A stretch of DNA of 64,000 nucleotides from Paraburkholderia sp. BL25I1N1 (lineage in GTDB: Bacteria > Pseudomonadota > Gammaproteobacteria > Burkholderiales > Burkholderiaceae): NCBI RefSeq assembly GCF_003002025.1, contig NZ_PVZB01000001.1, forward strand, positions 62,001-126,000, read 5' to 3'. Within the stretch, counting starts at the first letter, position 1; each line of letters starts with the position of its first letter. Positions 53,415 to 61,963 of the stretch are shown here, one piece after another. A model generated the notes under the pieces. The model did no database searches. It had not been told where the DNA came from and saw only the letters and a list, made by a program, of their open reading frames with translations. The translations under genes and the position numbers were made by a program.

Positions 53415-53834
53415 TCAAGCATCGAGCGCAGCTAGCGCGGCCTGCGCGACTGCAATGTCCTGCTCGATGGTTCCTGCGCTGGTTCCCACGGCGCCGATAA
53501 CGTGTCCGTCGAAGACGACGGGAATGCCGCCGCCAAAAATGACAACTTCACCCGCGATGCTTTCCTGGATCCCGAACAGCGGCATCCCTGATTGCGCAAA
53601 CCTGGCCAGATCAGCGGTGGTTTTCTCCAAGATTCTCGCTGTCACTGCCTTGTTGATGGCAAGGTCGATGCTGCCGATAATCGCGCCATCTTGACGCAAG
53701 AAAGCAACCAGGTGGGCGCCGGCGTCAACCACAGCGATGCTGTACGCGACCCTGAGACTCGCGGCCTTTGCCTCTGCGGCGGACACCATCCGCTTTGCGT
53801 CCTCGAGCGAAATGCTGTCGTATGTTCTCGGCAT
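53415..53834 (-). CDS. GlcG/HbpS-family protein
   Basis: A 139-residue protein of the GlcG/HbpS type. The N-terminal SLEDAKRMVSAAEAKAASL helix, VDAGAHLVAFLRQDGA and the IFGGGIPVVFDGHVIGAVGTSAG segment cover the whole length. Some relatives bind haem or corrinoids, and others are encoded with diol or glycolate genes. No signal peptide is present. Its gene ends 124 bases before the crotonase start, on the same strand. Confidence 0.85.
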   Translation of the reverse strand: MPRTYDSISLEDAKRMVSAAEAKAASLRVAYSIAVVDAGAHLVAFLRQDGAIIGSIDLAINKAVTARILEKTTADLARFAQSGMPLFGIQESIAGEVVIFGGGIPVVFDGHVIGAVGTSAGTIEQDIAVAQAALAALDA

Positions 53835-53928
53835 CTCATCCTCCGCGTGATCGAAGCGTTCCGCCCCTGTCCCTCGAGAAAGCGGTCCCGCGAGCTCGCC
53901 GACTTCAGGGGCCCCCGCCGGATTGAAA

Positions 53929-54606
53929 TTAGGCCTGCAGAACCTTGAGCAGCTCCACGGCAGTCGGGCCGGACGAGGCTGGGTTCTGGCCGGTAATCAG
54001 GCGTCCATCGACAATGGTCAGTACGCCCCAATTCGCCACCTTTTCAAAATGGCCGCCCAGGCGTTTGAGTTCATCCTCGACGAGGAAGGGCATGACTTTG
54101 GTCAGTCCTACGGCTTCTTCCTCGTCGTTGGTAAAGCAGGTGACGCGCTTGCCCTTGACGATAGGTTGTCCCTCGTAAGTGGCTTTCAGCAGAACACAAG
54201 GGCCATGACAGACGGCGGCGACCGGCTTGCCCGCGTTGTAGAAATCCTCGATCAAGGCGATCGAGTGTTTGTCATTGGTCAGGTCCCACATCGGGCCATG
54301 ACCGCCGGCATAGAAGATCGTGTCGTAGTCGGCCGCCTTGACGTCAGCGAGCTTGACGCTGTTGGCCAACACTTTCTGCGTCGCCGGGTCTTTCTTGAAC
54401 CGCAGCATCGAGTCGGTCTGATTGTCCGGATCGTCACTTCTGGGATCGATCGGTGGATGGCCCCCCTTGGGCGAAGTCACGGTGACTTCCGCACCGGCGT
54501 CTGTGAACGCATAGTAGGGAGCTGTGAACTCTTCCAGCCAGAAGCCGGTCGGCTTGCCGGTGTCTCCAAGCACATTGTGCGAAGTCAAAACCAACAGGAT
54601 TTTCAT
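53929..54606 (-). CDS. DJ-1/PfpI-family protein, class I glutamine amidotransferase-like
   Basis: A 225-residue protein of the Hsp31-like branch of DJ-1/PfpI. GFWLEEFTAPYYAFTDAGAEVT near residue 22 and the nucleophile elbow AAVCHGPCVLL near residue 130 (Cys followed by His) match. An early Glu (E25 or E26) is in the expected place for the triad. Family members are glyoxalases III, deglycases, chaperones or stress proteins. The ATG at 54606 is chosen as it gives the standard start (KILLVLTSH). Confidence 0.88.
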   Translation of the reverse strand: MKILLVLTSHNVLGDTGKPTGFWLEEFTAPYYAFTDAGAEVTVTSPKGGHPPIDPRSDDPDNQTDSMLRFKKDPATQKVLANSVKLADVKAADYDTIFYAGGHGPMWDLTNDKHSIALIEDFYNAGKPVAAVCHGPCVLLKATYEGQPIVKGKRVTCFTNDEEEAVGLTKVMPFLVEDELKRLGGHFEKVANWGVLTIVDGRLITGQNPASSGPTAVELLKVLQA

Positions 54607-55181
54607 TGCCAATCTCCGTTCATTGAGGTAAGTGCCTAAACGCGGCATTGCCGGGGCAAACTCTCGAAGTCTTTGTTCAGGTCGGTTGTCCGGAGTCCCC
54701 TCGTGCCGCGAAAATGGCTTGATCAGTTCTCGAGACGGAGGCTGCCACCACGTCAAGCGGACACTGTCGTAGGGCATCGTGTTGGAGACGCGTTCAACGA
54801 ACACCTCTATTCAAGACCGGCTTCCTGGTGCGCGCCATCCAGCGAAGGTATTGCTGGAGCATCCGATGGTATGAGGGACTTCGCCGTCCGCCACAGCAGG
54901 CTGAGACGAGTGCGTTCCGGGCGCGGATCTCGCTTTCGAAGAGGTTGCGGCGCGTCGCCTCGGCGTAAGGATGATCTATAGCGGAACGCTACTTCGAACA
55001 CCGAAACGTGCCAGGCACTTTGGCGCAATGACGGCTAAGTCGTCGTGTTCCTGCTGGAATCAATACAGGAAACTGTGTCGCCACTTGCCATGTTTTTGCG
55101 TTTCGTTTTCACCTATCGTGTGTTCACCTACCCGAAGCGGTAGAAGGGGAACCCGTAGTCAACGCCTCCAAGGAGCCAGAC
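54607..55181. other. Intergenic region, 575 bases
   Basis: No family can be recognised in any frame and no strong repeats are seen. The right end has the ribosome binding site of the VOC gene (aaggagccagac). The region may be decayed coding DNA. Confidence 0.4.
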
Positions 55182-55745
55182 ATGAGCAACAATCCAATGC
55201 AAAGCGGGCACGCGGTTGAGACCTCGCGCGCCGGCATGTACGACGCGAAGCTCGAGATCGTCGTCATCCCCGTCTCGGACGTCGATCGCGCCAAGCGCTT
55301 TTACGGCGATCTAGGTTGGCGACTTGATATCGACTTCAAGGGCGACGACTACCGCGTGATCCAGTACACACCACCCGGCTCCGGATGTTCGGTGATGTTC
55401 GGCAAGAACATCACCAGGGCCGCGCCCGGCTCGGTCCAGGGGCTGCACCTCATCGTGTCCGACATTGTCGCCGTCCGTAACGACCTGCTTCGTCGTGGCA
55501 TCGAGATCAGCGAGCCATTCCACGATACGGGCGGCGTGTTCCATCATGCTGACGGGAATAGCGTGGTTAGCGGCTTGAATCCCACACGACAAAGTTACGC
55601 CTCTTACGCTTCGTTCACTGACCCTGACGGCAACGGTTGGCTGTTGCAGGAAATCACCGTGCGATTGTCCGCGGACGTCGAAGTGGGAGACCCACGGTTC
55701 ACGAGCGAGGTTCTGAAGGCGATTCATTCGACGACACCTGATTGA
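55182..55745 (+). CDS. VOC (glyoxalase/bleomycin resistance) family protein
   Basis: A 187-residue vicinal-oxygen-chelate protein. KLEIVVIPVSDVDRAKRFYGDLGW near residue 23 opens the first beta-alpha-beta-beta-beta module, and GLHLIVSDIVAVRNDLLRRGIE with FTDPDGNGWLLQE forms the second. The ATG at 55182 has an aaggagccagac ribosome binding site. Such proteins are metal enzymes or stress-response isomerases; the substrate cannot be inferred. Confidence 0.88.
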   Translation: MSNNPMQSGHAVETSRAGMYDAKLEIVVIPVSDVDRAKRFYGDLGWRLDIDFKGDDYRVIQYTPPGSGCSVMFGKNITRAAPGSVQGLHLIVSDIVAVRNDLLRRGIEISEPFHDTGGVFHHADGNSVVSGLNPTRQSYASYASFTDPDGNGWLLQEITVRLSADVEVGDPRFTSEVLKAIHSTTPD

Positions 55746-56093
55746 TCGTCGCGGCGCATCCGTCCATAACGGCGAAATCGGGCACCTGCCGCTGATGACG
55801 GTAGCACTGGAGGACGTCAGCGCGTTGGAAGACGCTGAGACACCATGCCAACTACGAATTTTGCGAGCTCGGCCAGCAAGACCATCTCCTGCACCGGGCC
55901 GGCAAACTACCCTTTATCAGCGCGGTTATATAGGTGGTATTCGCGTTGAACGACTTGCTGGTGGATCTCTTCCGCCCTAACCTGAATCCCGCATTCAACC
56001 ACCCTCCAGCAGTTTGCTGGACCGGCCATCTCATGCAATCCATACACCGGCGAACTTCCGATTAAGGAAGGCGGAGGTCATATTGGAGAAGAC
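55746..56093. other. Intergenic region, 348 bases
   Basis: No supported gene. Only the ribosome binding site of the downstream oxidoreductase (ttggagaagac) is evident. Confidence 0.4.
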
Positions 56094-56783
56094 ATGCACG
56101 ACAAACTCCTCTCAGTCGTCGTTACCCGGAAATGGCAACTTGCCGAGAGTTACCATGCTGTCGAGCTTCAAACCAGATGCAGATCCGAGCTTCCGCCGTT
56201 TGACGATGGATCTTGCGTCACGCTCGTTCGCGACGACGTCATCTGCAAAGAGAAAATATATCCGCTGTGCCGTTCTACGTCCCGGCCGCGTGCCTATGTC
56301 ATCGCTGTGAGACAGGATGATGGCAACGCAGATTCAAAAACAGCAGACATTACGTTGAGCCAAGGCGACGAGGCGTTTATCGTAACGACACGGAGTCCTT
56401 CAGTTATTTTGGACGGTCGTACACAATCGATACTTTTTTCCGGCGGCGTTGGCGCTGCATCGATTGCGGGAATCGCAAAGCGGCTGGCGTTGGCAGGGCA
56501 AAAATTCGAGCTGCACAACTTCGCTCGATCGCCCGAACGTGCAGTCTTTCGGGAAGAACTCGATGCGCTCAAAAGCGAAAGCAGGGTTTATCACCATTTC
56601 GGTTTGGACGCGGACCGACTGAAACAGGCAACTTCTCACGCGATGAGTCCAGCGCATGCGAACACTCAGATCTACTGCAGTGGTCCGCCGGCATTTATGG
56701 ATCTCATCGAGCGCCAGGCGCGCGACTGGGTGTATCCGGCCAATATCCACAGAATTTTTCTGGGCGACAGAGGCAATGCATAG
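56094..56783 (+). CDS. VanB/PDR-type flavin oxidoreductase lacking the ferredoxin domain
   Basis: A 229-residue protein. It matches the FAD-binding and NAD-binding domains of phthalate-dioxygenase-reductase-type proteins: VTRKWQLAESYHAVELQ at the start, ILFSGGVGAASIAGIAKRL near residue 112, FELHNFARSPERAVFREEL, and YCSGPPAFMDLIE near residue 197. Full-length relatives are about 315 residues and end in a plant-type [2Fe-2S] domain, which is absent here. The flavin motif (normally RQYSLC) reads IYPLCRS, so FMN binding may be altered. It is either a degenerated reductase or one that uses a separate ferredoxin. Confidence 0.7.
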   Translation: MHDKLLSVVVTRKWQLAESYHAVELQTRCRSELPPFDDGSCVTLVRDDVICKEKIYPLCRSTSRPRAYVIAVRQDDGNADSKTADITLSQGDEAFIVTTRSPSVILDGRTQSILFSGGVGAASIAGIAKRLALAGQKFELHNFARSPERAVFREELDALKSESRVYHHFGLDADRLKQATSHAMSPAHANTQIYCSGPPAFMDLIERQARDWVYPANIHRIFLGDRGNA

Positions 56784-57122
56784 TCGACGGACATTCGTGA
56801 ATGTCCGCTTCGAAAAACGTCGGCAAAGCCGGGGTGCCGGCAAATCTCCAGAACAAGTCTCCTCAACGTAGCTTCAGCGCGTCAAGACTCGGCCCGATTT
56901 TCGATTTGTTCCCGCTGCGCAAGACTGTTTGTACGGTGCGGGTATTCGAAACTCGAGTCAATGCGCCTACATTCGGCTCCATCGGACCATGAAGCGGATA
57001 AAGACGAATGGTGCGGATACCAAAGTGATGTAGCAAGGCGCCCGCGAGCCACGAAGTTCGTCGAGCGCGAAGCAGGTCGTGGCGGCGGTCTGTATGAACG
57101 TTATCTAGTGGAGAAATGAAAA
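56784..57122. other. Intergenic region, 339 bases
   Basis: No supported gene. It ends with a gtggag ribosome binding site for the small HMA-like gene. Confidence 0.4.
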
Positions 57123-57323
57123 GTGAAATTCTCGGTTAAAGATGAAATTCGCTCCGACGATATTCCGGCTCTCGAACATGCGATGAGGACTGTCGACGCC
57201 GACGCGAAGGTCAACGTGGACATTGATACGAAGACGGTCAGCGTTGATTCGTGGCTGATGCCTGAAGAGTTTCTCGTCGCGTTCGTCGATGAAGACTATG
57301 ACGCGACGATTGTTGAAGCGTAG
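57123..57323 (+). CDS. HMA-like small protein without the metal-binding CxxC
   Basis: A 66-residue protein with the beta-alpha-beta-beta-alpha-beta outline of heavy-metal-associated domains (KFSVKDEIRSDDIPALEHAM, AKVNVDIDTKTVSVDSWLM, EFLVAFVDEDYDATIVE). The usual metal-binding MxCxxC is replaced by DEIRSDD, so it cannot bind copper in the standard way. The GTG at 57123 is chosen for the ggag site 9-10 bases upstream; the nearby ATG at 57116 is out of frame. Confidence 0.65.
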   Translation: MKFSVKDEIRSDDIPALEHAMRTVDADAKVNVDIDTKTVSVDSWLMPEEFLVAFVDEDYDATIVEA

Positions 57324-57334
57324 ACAGGAGCTGT

Positions 57335-57663
57335 GTGATGTGAAAAAAGCCCGTCATATTCACGTTCACCACTGCGGCGTAGTCTTCCGTGGTGTGTTCG
57401 GTGAAAGGCTTGCCGATGTAGATGCCGGCGTTGTTCACCAGCGTGTCGATGCGGCCAAATCGTGCGACGCCTTCGGTAACGACACGGTGAGCGGTTGCCC
57501 GGTCACCGATATCGCCGGCGACGGTGGGGGTGTTCGCGTCGTCCGACGGCTTTATCGAGCGTGAGTTCGCGACAATGCGGTAGCCGAGCTTGCGAAACGC
57601 CCTAACGACTTCGGCACCGATTCCTTGCGACGCGCCGGTCACGACGACAACCTTCTATGACAT
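57335..57663 (-). pseudogene. Truncated SDR dehydrogenase gene
   Basis: The minus strand encodes the first ~110 residues of a short-chain dehydrogenase: the VVVVTGASQGIGAEVVRAF cofactor site, VNNAGIYIGKPF and the NVNMTGFFHIT helix. The start ATG at 57663 is followed at codon 3 by an in-frame TAG. The sequence breaks off before the catalytic Ser and YxxxK, next to the HMA-like gene stop. It is therefore a dead fragment with a nonsense codon and a lost 3' half. Confidence 0.75.
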
Positions 57664-57773
57664 GCTCATCTTTCCCTAGAAAAATTCTTATTCCGTTTCG
57701 ACGCCGATCGGGCCGACGGCGCCTATCAGGACACGTGCGGACACGTTGATTCAGGTTTCGCTTAAACCTGCAA

Positions 57774-58526
57774 TCAAGCCTTCCTGGAGCGCGCGAGCCA
57801 CTGGTCGAGACTAATGCGGCCGATCCGCGCGTCGCCGAGCGGCACGAGCGATTGTTCCTCGACGCGGCCGCCGTAATACAGCGCATCGCGGTCCGTTACC
57901 ACTGGGCGCGCGTCGCCTACCGATTTTAGATAACGCGAGACGATCTCCGCAAAAGGCGCGCGGTCCGGGCCGGCAATCTCGACCGTGCCGTTTTGCGGCG
58001 CAGCAGGCGCGATCTGCGCGAGGTTTGCTACGACATCGTCCACGGCGATCGGCTGAAACAGTCCTTCGCCGACACGTACCGTGCCGTCGACCGTGCTGAA
58101 ATCCGCGATACCGCCGATGAACTCCATGAACTGCGTCGCGCGCACGATCGTATACGGCACGCCGGCCGCTTTGATCAGTTCCTCCTGCGCGACCTTGGCG
58201 GCGAAGTACGCGTTCTCCGGCGAGCGGTCGCAGCCGACGATGGATAGCGCTACGTGATGCCGCACTCCCGCAGCCGCTTCGGCCTTGCCAAGATTGCGCG
58301 CCGAAGTACGGAAGAAATCGAGTACCGCATGCGACTCCCATGACGGCGCGTTTGTCACATCCACCACGACGTCCGCGCCTGCGAGCGCGTTGTCCAATCC
58401 CTCGCCCGTCACAGCGTTGACACCGGTACGCGGCGACGCAGCGAGCGCTTCATGGCCCGCTTCGCGAAGCAACGTGACAAGACGCGATCCGATCAGGCCG
58501 GACCCACCGATTACGACGATTTTCAT
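57774..58526 (-). CDS. NmrA-type/atypical SDR NAD(P)H-binding protein
   Basis: A 250-residue protein. The N-terminal Rossmann motif KIVVIGGSGLIGSRLVTLLREAGHE binds NAD(P). It has VVVDVTNAPSWESHAVLDFF, HHVALSIVGCD and the AYFAAKVAQEELIKAAGVPYTIVRATQFMEF region (YxxxK equivalent is AYFAAK) of the atypical SDR family 5/NmrA-like proteins. It is probably a redox sensor or reductase with unknown substrate. It lies beside the broken SDR gene but is unrelated to it in detail. Confidence 0.85.
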   Translation of the reverse strand: MKIVVIGGSGLIGSRLVTLLREAGHEALAASPRTGVNAVTGEGLDNALAGADVVVDVTNAPSWESHAVLDFFRTSARNLGKAEAAAGVRHHVALSIVGCDRSPENAYFAAKVAQEELIKAAGVPYTIVRATQFMEFIGGIADFSTVDGTVRVGEGLFQPIAVDDVVANLAQIAPAAPQNGTVEIAGPDRAPFAEIVSRYLKSVGDARPVVTDRDALYYGGRVEEQSLVPLGDARIGRISLDQWLARSRKA

Positions 58527-59255
58527 GGCACATTCTCCAGATGAGAGTCAATGAACGCGCGGGAGCCGGGCGAGGGTCGTATCGCGCGAAAGTGTTCGCC
58601 GCCGTCTCATCGCGTGAGGCCATTGTGGAAGAATCATGGCCGGTCGGAAAGTGCCAAGAATCGACGATCCGACTAGTACAAATCGTCTGCCGCTTTCCTT
58701 GTCCGCGAGACCGTCACGACCGTTCCGACTTCCGCTTTGACCATTGAAATCGACCGGCAGCAGCAGTTGCCGATCTATCTGCAGATCTGCGCAGGTGCGA
58801 CGGCTTCAATGTCGCTGCATAGCCTGTGCTCATACGGGCTCGTAAGCGATGAGCCATCGTTGTCGCTTTCGACCTCGACGAGGAGAGGCATGTATGAGTG
58901 ATACCCGCGAAGAGGATCGCGTGATCGCTTGTGACGCGTAGATGAGCCGCACGCTACGGCCCGCTGATCGTCGCCGCGCAGTCGTCAAACGAATCAAAAT
59001 GCATAATTTTCGAAGATTTACCGATTTTTCACCTTTTGGCTCATCCGCGCGATGGAATAGCGCTGATCTCCCACCCAAAAAGCGATAGCGCGGCATCAAC
59101 GTGAACCACTTCTGGCAGATTGGCAGGGGGAAAAGTCGCCGCCATTTAAACCGCCGTGCATAGAACCACCAAATCTCAAAAACACATTCTCCGGCTGATC
59201 TGTTATTTTGCATGCTCGCACGCCATCACCTAAATGCTACAGGCTCTTCGTCACT
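58527..59255. other. Intergenic region, 729 bases, turning A/T-rich near its right end
   Basis: A short frame at 58738-58899 (TIEIDRQQQLPIYLQIC) resembles the start of a MocR regulator but quickly loses similarity; see findings. Base composition changes around 59000, after which A/T-rich DNA extends to about 60730. The left edge of the Hcp islet is placed here. Confidence 0.4.
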
Positions 59256-59690
59256 ATGCCGATTAAAGAAGAAAAGCTAAATCGAATTTCAAAAAACGCT
59301 ATATTTTTCGCTGGCGGTGTATTTTTATTGGTTGCAGCGGATTTTTTATACTCACAGACTACGGATTTTATAAACAACTCCGTAGTTGTGAGTGGCAAAG
59401 TTACCCGCCTTAATCACGGCGGCCACCATGTTCAGGTGGAATTTGACACGCAAACAGGCGAGCATATTTCCTCTTCGCAATCGGCATTTATATCCGCAAA
59501 TGTCGGTGACACACTACCCATCCGCTACAGGCCAGATGACCCCACTCATACTTCAGAGATTGATCGTTTTATGGATATCTGGGATTTACCGTTTGTGTGT
59601 TTTGCACTTGGAATGGTCTTCTTGTGCTCTATCTTGGTTGATTGTTTGTTCTGGAAACGCAATCTGTTCGACAGGAGAGGTGGCAAATGA
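59256..59690 (+). CDS. DUF3592-type membrane protein
   Basis: A 144-residue protein with hydrophobic segments near residues 13-31 (NAIFFAGGVFLLVAADF) and 112-130 (LPFVCFALGMVFLCSILVD) and a beta-rich domain between (VVSGKVTRLNHGGHHVQVEF, DTLPIRYRPDDP). This layout matches DUF3592. Its codon use is A/T-rich, unlike its neighbours. Its stop overlaps the next start (ATGA), and the Hcp gene is next but one. A membrane immunity role for the neighbouring unknown protein is possible but inferred. Confidence 0.75.
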   Translation: MPIKEEKLNRISKNAIFFAGGVFLLVAADFLYSQTTDFINNSVVVSGKVTRLNHGGHHVQVEFDTQTGEHISSSQSAFISANVGDTLPIRYRPDDPTHTSEIDRFMDIWDLPFVCFALGMVFLCSILVDCLFWKRNLFDRRGGK

Positions 59691-60232
59691 TATCGTTGCG
59701 TAAAAGCGGATGGTCGTTCAATACGAGTGCAACGGGCGGGCTTGGCATTGAGTTATTATCCATCTCGGGCGGAAAAATTATTCTCGATGATCCGCAGAAA
59801 CAATCTCACGATTTTTCTTATTTCGGATTTGGAATTGGCTACTCACGAGGACTACCGAAAATCAAACTTCCGCCTATTCCAATATTGAACAGGGAAATGT
59901 CTGGCACGGGCTCTACGAAAGATTTTGCGAGCGACGGCGTACTCTATATGACCAGTTATTTTCACAGTCAAGAACTATCGACATCCGATATTAAGGGTGC
60001 GACAATATATTTCGACGGTGGCGCGGGATTGCTAGCGGGATACGGTGGATCAATTATGTTGCTCGGCATTAATACGGAATTAATCGCTCCCTGGCTGGTA
60101 AATCCCGGCATTTTCGCCAGTATGGCAAAGAAGGCCCTAGATTGCGCACCTGCCGTTCTTCTATTGGCGGGTGAGGCAGAGGGATTAATCGCCGGTGGCG
60201 GACTCAGCGCAATGATCGGTCATCTCCAGTAA
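59687..60232 (+). CDS. Unknown protein encoded with Hcp, candidate type VI cargo
   Basis: A 181-residue protein. The ATG at 59687 has an aggagaggtggcaa ribosome binding site and overlaps the DUF3592 stop. No signal peptide is visible. Two hydrophobic glycine-rich stretches lie near residues 118-136 (GGAGLLAGYGGSIMLLGI) and 157-178 (APAVLLLAGEAEGLIAG), the pattern of proteins that insert into membranes. I recognise no named domain. Its position directly before hcp in a foreign-looking islet suggests a secreted effector or a chaperone. Confidence 0.6.
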   Translation: MISLRKSGWSFNTSATGGLGIELLSISGGKIILDDPQKQSHDFSYFGFGIGYSRGLPKIKLPPIPILNREMSGTGSTKDFASDGVLYMTSYFHSQELSTSDIKGATIYFDGGAGLLAGYGGSIMLLGINTELIAPWLVNPGIFASMAKKALDCAPAVLLLAGEAEGLIAGGGLSAMIGHLQ

Positions 60233-60253
60233 ACAATATCCAAACTTTTAATT

Positions 60254-60733
60254 ATGGCGCAAGATATTTTTATTGATATCAACGGCATTTCGGGAGAATC
60301 TCAAGACTTCGAACATCTCGACGAAATTGATGTCCAGTCGTGGAGTTGGCAAGTCGCACAAAATTCCTCCATGCTTTCGGGATCAGGCGGCGGCGCGGGC
60401 AAGGCTTCAGTGTCAGACCTTGGATTTTTCCACGCATATGATCGAGCTAGTCCGAACCTGGCTAAATACTGCTTTACTGGAAAGCACATTGAAAAAGCTG
60501 TATTAACCATGCGTAAGGCAGGCACCGTACCTCATGAGTTCGCTCGCATCACCATCTATGACGTGGTAATTACCAACGTCTCGCCGGTTGCTAATGGTTC
60601 GATATGTCATGAGCATGTGACGCTTTCTTTTGCAACCATGAAGCATGAATACATACTTCAAAATCCGCTTGGCGGTAGCGGTGGAGCGGTAACAGCTATG
60701 ATGTATATCAAGGAAAACAGTACTGTCAAATAG
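60254..60733 (+). CDS. hcp: Hcp, type VI secretion tube protein
   Basis: A 159-residue Hcp-family protein. MAQDIFIDINGISGESQD, IDVQSWSWQVAQNS and the YDRASPNLAKYC segment match the Hcp1 fold, which forms hexameric rings of the injection tube and can carry small effectors in its lumen. No other T6SS gene is in the window, so this is an orphan copy. It lies 21 bases after the unknown gene, in A/T-rich DNA. Confidence 0.88.
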   Translation: MAQDIFIDINGISGESQDFEHLDEIDVQSWSWQVAQNSSMLSGSGGGAGKASVSDLGFFHAYDRASPNLAKYCFTGKHIEKAVLTMRKAGTVPHEFARITIYDVVITNVSPVANGSICHEHVTLSFATMKHEYILQNPLGGSGGAVTAMMYIKENSTVK

Positions 60734-61521
60734 TGCGGTGGCCGATGCTGCGTGCCGTTATCTAGGAAGATGCGTTGGGGAAAACGCCACACAGCACGTA
60801 CACCCGCCAACAATCGCGATGAGAGTGAATATTGCGAATTTCGGCGCGAACGGCGGGCACCGGATACGAATCGAAGAATGTCATGATGCCCCGTTCACCG
60901 CGGGTTGGGACGCTGAAAAAAGCGCTGCAGTGGGCCGCTGTTGCTCGCGGCGTGCGGGCGGTAGCGCCCCGCCGTGCCCCCTGTGCCTTCTATGTGGTCG
61001 GAGTTGCCCCTGATGTGCACGAAGGTGCAAGCACCCGGCGCAAGCGCCGCAAGCACCGTCAACACCAGGCACATGAGCCGAACCACATGCCCGCGAATAG
61101 CGGCTTCATGCCGGTAGCTCAGGCCACTCGATAGCGAGCGGAAAGCCTGCCTGCTGCGGCACGTCGCGAAGCGCCGCCGGTACGTTTCCCACACGTCCGC
61201 GCCGGTCTGCGTGACGGGCGCATCAGGTGGCACCATCACCTTGCTATCGCGCCACGCGTGGCATTGGTTACGGTAGGCGCGCACGAACATCGCACGGTGA
61301 CGTTTCTCGTCGGCCCAGAAGCGCGCGAGAAAACGTGAGCAAGCCGCGCGCAAGTTGGCATCGCATGTCCGGAAACGCCCGTAGCAGGGGCCTGAGCGGG
61401 TGATAGCCCGAGCCGGGCGATGCGAGTATGGAATGTGAGCTTTTATTCCGACATCTTCCGTACGGAACGCAGCCAGCGAGCCGATTCAACGGAGATCGAG
61501 ACGACCGATATCACCACTGCC
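60734..61521. other. Region after hcp with little supported coding
   Basis: A possible minus-strand small lipoprotein (61074 to 60895) is listed separately. The rest has GC-rich frames with no family similarity. The A/T-rich composition of the Hcp islet ends near 60730, so this marks its right edge. Confidence 0.4.
60895..61074 (-). CDS. Possible small lipoprotein
   Basis: From an in-frame ATG at 61074 the minus strand reads a hydrophobic lipoprotein-like signal (VLTVLAALAPGAC) with a plausible lipobox at APGAC, followed by TFVHIRGNSDHIEGTGG and a low-complexity tail. Similar short N/D/G-rich lipoproteins exist in this group, but the tail looks degenerate. No ribosome binding site is evident. 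Confidence 0.3.
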   Translation of the reverse strand: MCLVLTVLAALAPGACTFVHIRGNSDHIEGTGGTAGRYRPHAASNSGPLQRFFQRPNPR

Positions 61522-61904
61522 ATGAAGTTCAATCACGTCGGCTTCCCTTCATCCGATGTGAACGCCACCGCCGCCTTCTTCGAGCGCCATCTGGGCTGTA
61601 CGGTTGCCGCGCGAGGGACGAGCTGGTTTTTGAAACGCCCCGGTTTCGACATCGTGATCGATGACGCCGCCGACCATCCGGTCGAGTGGCCGCACAACTT
61701 TCACATCGGTTTCGAGCTGGCGTCCGTAGAGGAGGTTCGCGCGCTATACGAACAGATGGCTGGCGCCGGCGTCGTGATGAAAAGCGGCGTGTTCAAGCAT
61801 GAACGCGGCTCGCGGTTTTTCTGCGAGGTGCCGGGTGGCGTCTCGTCGAAATCAATACACGTTCGGATGCCGACGAGAAATATCGCGGCACCTTCGACCT
61901 CTGA
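61522..61904 (+). pseudogene. VOC-family gene with a late frameshift
   Basis: From the ATG at 61522 the frame encodes KFNHVGFPSSDVNATAAFFE and HNFHIGFELASVEEVRALYE, a VOC protein. After RFFCEVPGG the frame goes astray, while the +1 frame continues properly as LVEINTRSDADEKYRGTFD and stops at 61902-61904, as expected for the family end. One base seems to be missing near 61840-61845. The unshifted frame instead runs on to 61974. It is either a true mutation or a sequencing error. Confidence 0.7.
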
Positions 61905-61963
61905 TGTTTCGACTGCCACACCGCCGAGCCAAACCACGCGACCCACGCCGACCCACGCCGGAA

